Positions 60,101 through 64,000 of a stretch of DNA of 64,000 nucleotides are shown in pieces. The DNA comes from Lineus longissimus. Lineage: Eukaryota; Nemertea; Pilidiophora; Heteronemertea; Lineidae. The position numbers and the translations under genes are program-made. Every line of letters starts with the position of its first letter. Position 1 is the first letter of the stretch. Below the pieces are notes generated by a model. That model was not told the origin of the DNA, ran no database searches, and was given only the letters and a program-made list of their open reading frames with translations. The DNA is taken from assembly GCF_910592395.1 (NCBI RefSeq), contig NC_088310.1, forward strand, positions 11,231,501 to 11,295,500, read 5' to 3'.

Positions 60101-63100
60101 GGGTGATAATACCATCGCTAACCCACAACCTCGCCATGCTTCAACGGGTGGGTGTTAATAAAATCGCTAACCTGTTACCTCGCCATTCCTCAACGGGTGG
60201 GTGATAATACCATCGCTAACCCACAACCTCACCATGCTTCAATGGGTGGGTGATAATACCATCGCTAACCTGTAACCTCGCCATTCCTCAACGGGTGGGT
60301 GATAATACCATCGCTAACCCACAACCTCGCCATGCTTCAACGGGTGGGTGATAATACCATCGCTAACCCACAACCTCGCCATGCTTCAACGGGTGGGTGA
60401 TAATACCATCGCTAACCCACAACCTCGCCATGCTTCAACTGGTGGGTGATAATACCATCGCTAACACGAAACCTCGCCATGTTTCAACGGGTGGGTGATA
60501 ATACCATCGCTAACCCACAACCTCGCCATGCTTCAACGGGTGGGTGTTAATAAAATCGCTAACCTGTTACCTCGCCATGCTTCAACGGGTGGGTGATAAT
60601 ACCATCGCTAACCCACAACCTCACCATGCTTCAACGGGTGGGTGATAATACCATCGCTAACCTATTACCTCGCCATGCTTCAACGAGTGGGTGATAATGC
60701 CATCGCTTACCTGTAACCTCGCCATTCCTCAACGAGTGGGTGATAATACCATCGCTAACCCACAACCTCGCCATGCTTCAACGGGTGGGTGATAATTACC
60801 TCGCTAACCTGTAACCTCGCCATTCCTCAACGGGTGGGTGATAATACCATCGCTAACCCACAACCTCGCCATGCTTCAACGGGTGGGTGGTAATACCATC
60901 GCTAACCTGTAACCTCGTCATTCCTCAACGGGTGGGTGATAATACCATCGTTAACCCACAACCTCGCCATGCTTCAACGGGTGGGTGATAATACCATCGC
61001 TAACCCACAACCTCGCCATGCTTCAACGGGTGGGTGATAATACCATCGCTAACCCACAACCTCACCATGCTTCAATGGGTGGGTGATAATACCATCGCTA
61101 ACCTGTAACCTCGCCATTCCTCAACGGGTGGGTGATAATACCATCGCTAACCCACAACCTCGCCATGCTTCAACGGGTGGGTGATAATACCATCGCTAAC
61201 CCGCAACCTCGCCATGCTTCAACGGGTGGGTGATAATACCATCGCTAACCCACAACCTCGCCATGCTTCAACGGGTGGGTGATAATTACATCGCTTACCT
61301 GTAACCTCGCCATTCCTCAACGGGTGGATGATAATACCATCGCTAACCAACAACCTCGCCATGCTTCAACGGGTGGGTGATAATACCATCGCTAACCTGT
61401 AACCTCGTCATTCCGCAACGGGTGGGTGATAATACCATCGCTAACCCACAACCTCGCCATGCTTCAACGGGTGGGTGATAATACCCTCGCTAACCCACAA
61501 CCTCGCCATGCTTCAACGGGTGGGTGATAATACCATAGCTAACCTGTAACCTCGCCATTCCTCAACGGGTGGGTGATAATACCATCGCTAACCCACAACC
61601 TCGCCATGCTTCAACGGGTGGGTGATAATACCATCGCTAACCTGTAACCTCGTCATTCCTCAACGGATGGGTGATAATACCATAGCTAACCCACAACCTC
61701 GCCATGCTTCAACGGGTGGGTGATAATACCATCGCTAACCCACAACCTCGCCATGCTTCAACGGGTGGGTGATGATACCATCGCTAACCCGCAACCTCGC
61801 CATGTTTCAACGGGTGGGTGATAATACCATCGCTAACCCACAAACTCGCCATGCTTCAACGGGTGGGTGATAATACCATCACTAACCCACAACCTCGCCA
61901 TGCTTCAACGGGTGGGTGATAATACCATCGCTAACCCACAACCTCGCCATGCTTCAACGGGTGGGTGATAATACCATCGCTAACCCACAACCTCGCCATG
62001 CTTCAACTGGTGGGTGATAATACCATCGCTAACACGAAACCTCGCCATGTTTCAACGGGTGGGTGATAATACCATCGCTAACCCACAACCTCGCCATGCT
62101 TCAACGGGTGGGTGTTAATACCATCGCTAACCTGTTACCTCGCCATTCCTCAACGGGTGGGTAATAATACCATCGCTAACCTGTAACTTCGCCATTCCTC
62201 AACGGGTGGGTGATAATACCATCGCTAACCCACAACCTCGCCATGCTTCAACGGGTGGGTGATAATACCATCGCTAACCCACAACCTCGCCATTCCTCAA
62301 CGGGTGGGTGATAATACCATCGCTAACCTGTAACCTCGCCATTCCTCAACGGGTGGGTGATAATACCATCGCTAACCTGTAACCTCGTCATTCCTCAACG
62401 GGTGGGTGATAATACCATCGCTAACCTGTTACCTCGCCATGCTTCAACGAGTGGGTGATAATGCCGTCGCTTACCTGTAACCTCGCCATACCTCAATGGG
62501 TGGGTGATAATACCATCGCTAACCCACAACCTCGCCATGCTTCAACGGGTGGGTGATAATACCATCGCTAACCCACAACCTCGCATGCTTCAACGGGTGG
62601 GTGATAATACCATCGCTAACCCACAACCTCGCCATGCTTCAACGGGTTGGTGATAATACCATCCCTAACCCACAACCTCGCCATGCTTCAACGGGTGGGT
62701 GATAATACCATCGCTAACCTGTAACTTCGTCATTCCTCAACTGGTGGGTGATAATACCATCGTTAACCCACAACCTCGCCATGCTTCAACGGGTGGGTGA
62801 TAATACCATCGCTAACCCACAACCTCGCCATGCTTCAACGGGTGGGTGATAATACCATCACTAACCCACAACCTCACCATGCTTCAACGGGTGGGTGATA
62901 ATACCATCGCTAACCTGTAACCTCGCCATTCCTCAACGGGTGGGTGATAATACCAGCGCTAACCCACAACCTCGCCATGCTTCAACGGGTGGGCGATAAT
63001 ACCATCGCTAACCCACAACCTCGCCATGCTTCAACGGGTGGGTGATAATACCATCGCTAACCCACAACCTCGCCATGCTTCAACGGGTTGGTGATAATTA

Positions 63101-64000
63101 CATCACTAACCCACAACCTCGCCATGCTTCAACGGGTGGGTGATAATACCATCGCTAACCCACAACCTCGCCATGCTTCAACGGGTGGGTGATAATACCA
63201 TCGCTAACCCACAACCTCGCATGCTTCAACGGGTGGGTGATAATACCATCGCTAACCCACAACCTCGCCATGCTTCAACGGGTGGGTGATAATTACATCG
63301 CTAACCTGTAACCTCGCCATTCCTCAACGGGTGGGTGATAATACCATCGCTAACCCACAACCTCGCCATGCTTCAACGGGTGGGTGATAATACCATCGCT
63401 AACCTGTAACCTCGTCATTCCGCAACGGGTGGGTGATAATACCATCGCTAACCCACAACCTCGCCATGCTTCAACGGGTGGGTGATAATACCCTCGCTAA
63501 CCCACAACCTCGCCATGCTTCAACGGGTGGGTGATAATACCATCGCTAACCTGTAACCTCGCCATTCCTCAACGGGTGGGTGATAATACCATCGCTAACC
63601 CACAACCTCGCCATGCTTCAACGGGTGGGTGATAATACCATCGCTAACCTGTAACCTCGTCATTCCTCAACGGATGGGTGATAATACCATCGCTAACCCA
63701 CAACCTCGCCATGCTTCAACGGGTGGGTGATAATACCATCGCTAACCCACAACCTCGCCATGCTTCAACGGGTGGGTAATAATACCATCGCTAACCCGCA
63801 ACCTCGCCATGTTTCAACGGGTGGGTGATAATACCATCGCTAACCCACAACCTCGCCATGCTTCAACGGGTGGGTGATAATACCATCACTAACCCACAAC
63901 CTCGCCATGCTTCAACGGGTGGGTGATAATACCATCACTAACCCACAACCTCGCCATGCTTCAACGGGTGGGTGATAATACCATCGCTAACCCACAACCT

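Larger units (their letters stand above)
26209..64000 (+). repeat. 49-bp satellite array C (about 771 units, open at window end)
   Basis: This is the continuation of array B beyond the BEL/Pao insertion: 37.8 kb of head-to-tail units with no other sequence seen. Most differences are substitutions that define recurring unit types. Rare length variants are the 48-bp TCGCATGC unit, a 52-bp unit with GGGTAATAATAATACC (37264, 44713, 51820), and CCATCCATCC near 34090. All units run in the same orientation. Stop codons in TGATAA and in the reverse GGTTAG prevent long coding. The right end lies outside the window. Confidence 0.98.

Noticed and set aside
7685-64000. Possible CRISPR array
   Set aside because: Units are contiguous 49-bp repeats without unique spacers, in a eukaryotic context with retrotransposons and a spliced receptor gene.

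Overview
The window looks like eukaryotic, most likely metazoan, DNA. It holds the last coding exon of a rhodopsin-type G-protein-coupled receptor behind a splice acceptor, two kinds of metazoan retrotransposon (a DIRS-type tyrosine-recombinase element and a BEL/Pao LTR element), a DNA-transposon-like gene module, and about 45 kb of a 49-bp satellite. A marine invertebrate fits this mix, but nothing seen here fixes the species. There are no bacterial operons, rRNA or tRNA genes, or CRISPR arrays.

Layout. 1-802: intron end and terminal exon of a peptide-receptor-like GPCR. 803-2250: AT-rich non-coding DNA. About 2250-7684: a DIRS-like element with a decayed gag region, an intact RT/RNase H frame, and a tyrosine recombinase cut off in mid catalytic domain where satellite starts. 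7685-9216: satellite array A, about 31 units. 9217-13067: a coding module in one reading frame holding a DDE-type transposase-like region, a ubiquitin-specific protease (C19) domain and an Ulp1/SENP (C48) domain, interrupted by one TGA and one TAG. 13068-18849: satellite array B. 18850-26208: a full-length BEL/Pao element with 175-bp LTRs that look identical, a CCATC target duplication and one in-frame TGA before its integrase. 26209-64000: satellite array C, running off the window. Arrays B and C are one array split by the BEL/Pao insertion.

The satellite is organised at several levels. Variant 49-bp units form higher-order repeats of 1,469, 2,450 and 2,597 bp, and a 7,107-bp block (145 units) is present twice in tandem at about 42.9-57.1 kb. 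The left edges of arrays A and B are near-copies of each other, lie 5,399 bp apart, and both begin with two 66-bp units. This suggests that array edge plus protease/transposase module was once duplicated as a unit, so satellite and module may belong to one large composite mobile element.

The most unusual content is the transposase-USP-Ulp1 frame embedded in the satellite: a mobile-element-like gene carrying both a deubiquitinase-type and a deSUMOylase-type protease. All calls come from reading the sequence; no database search was run.
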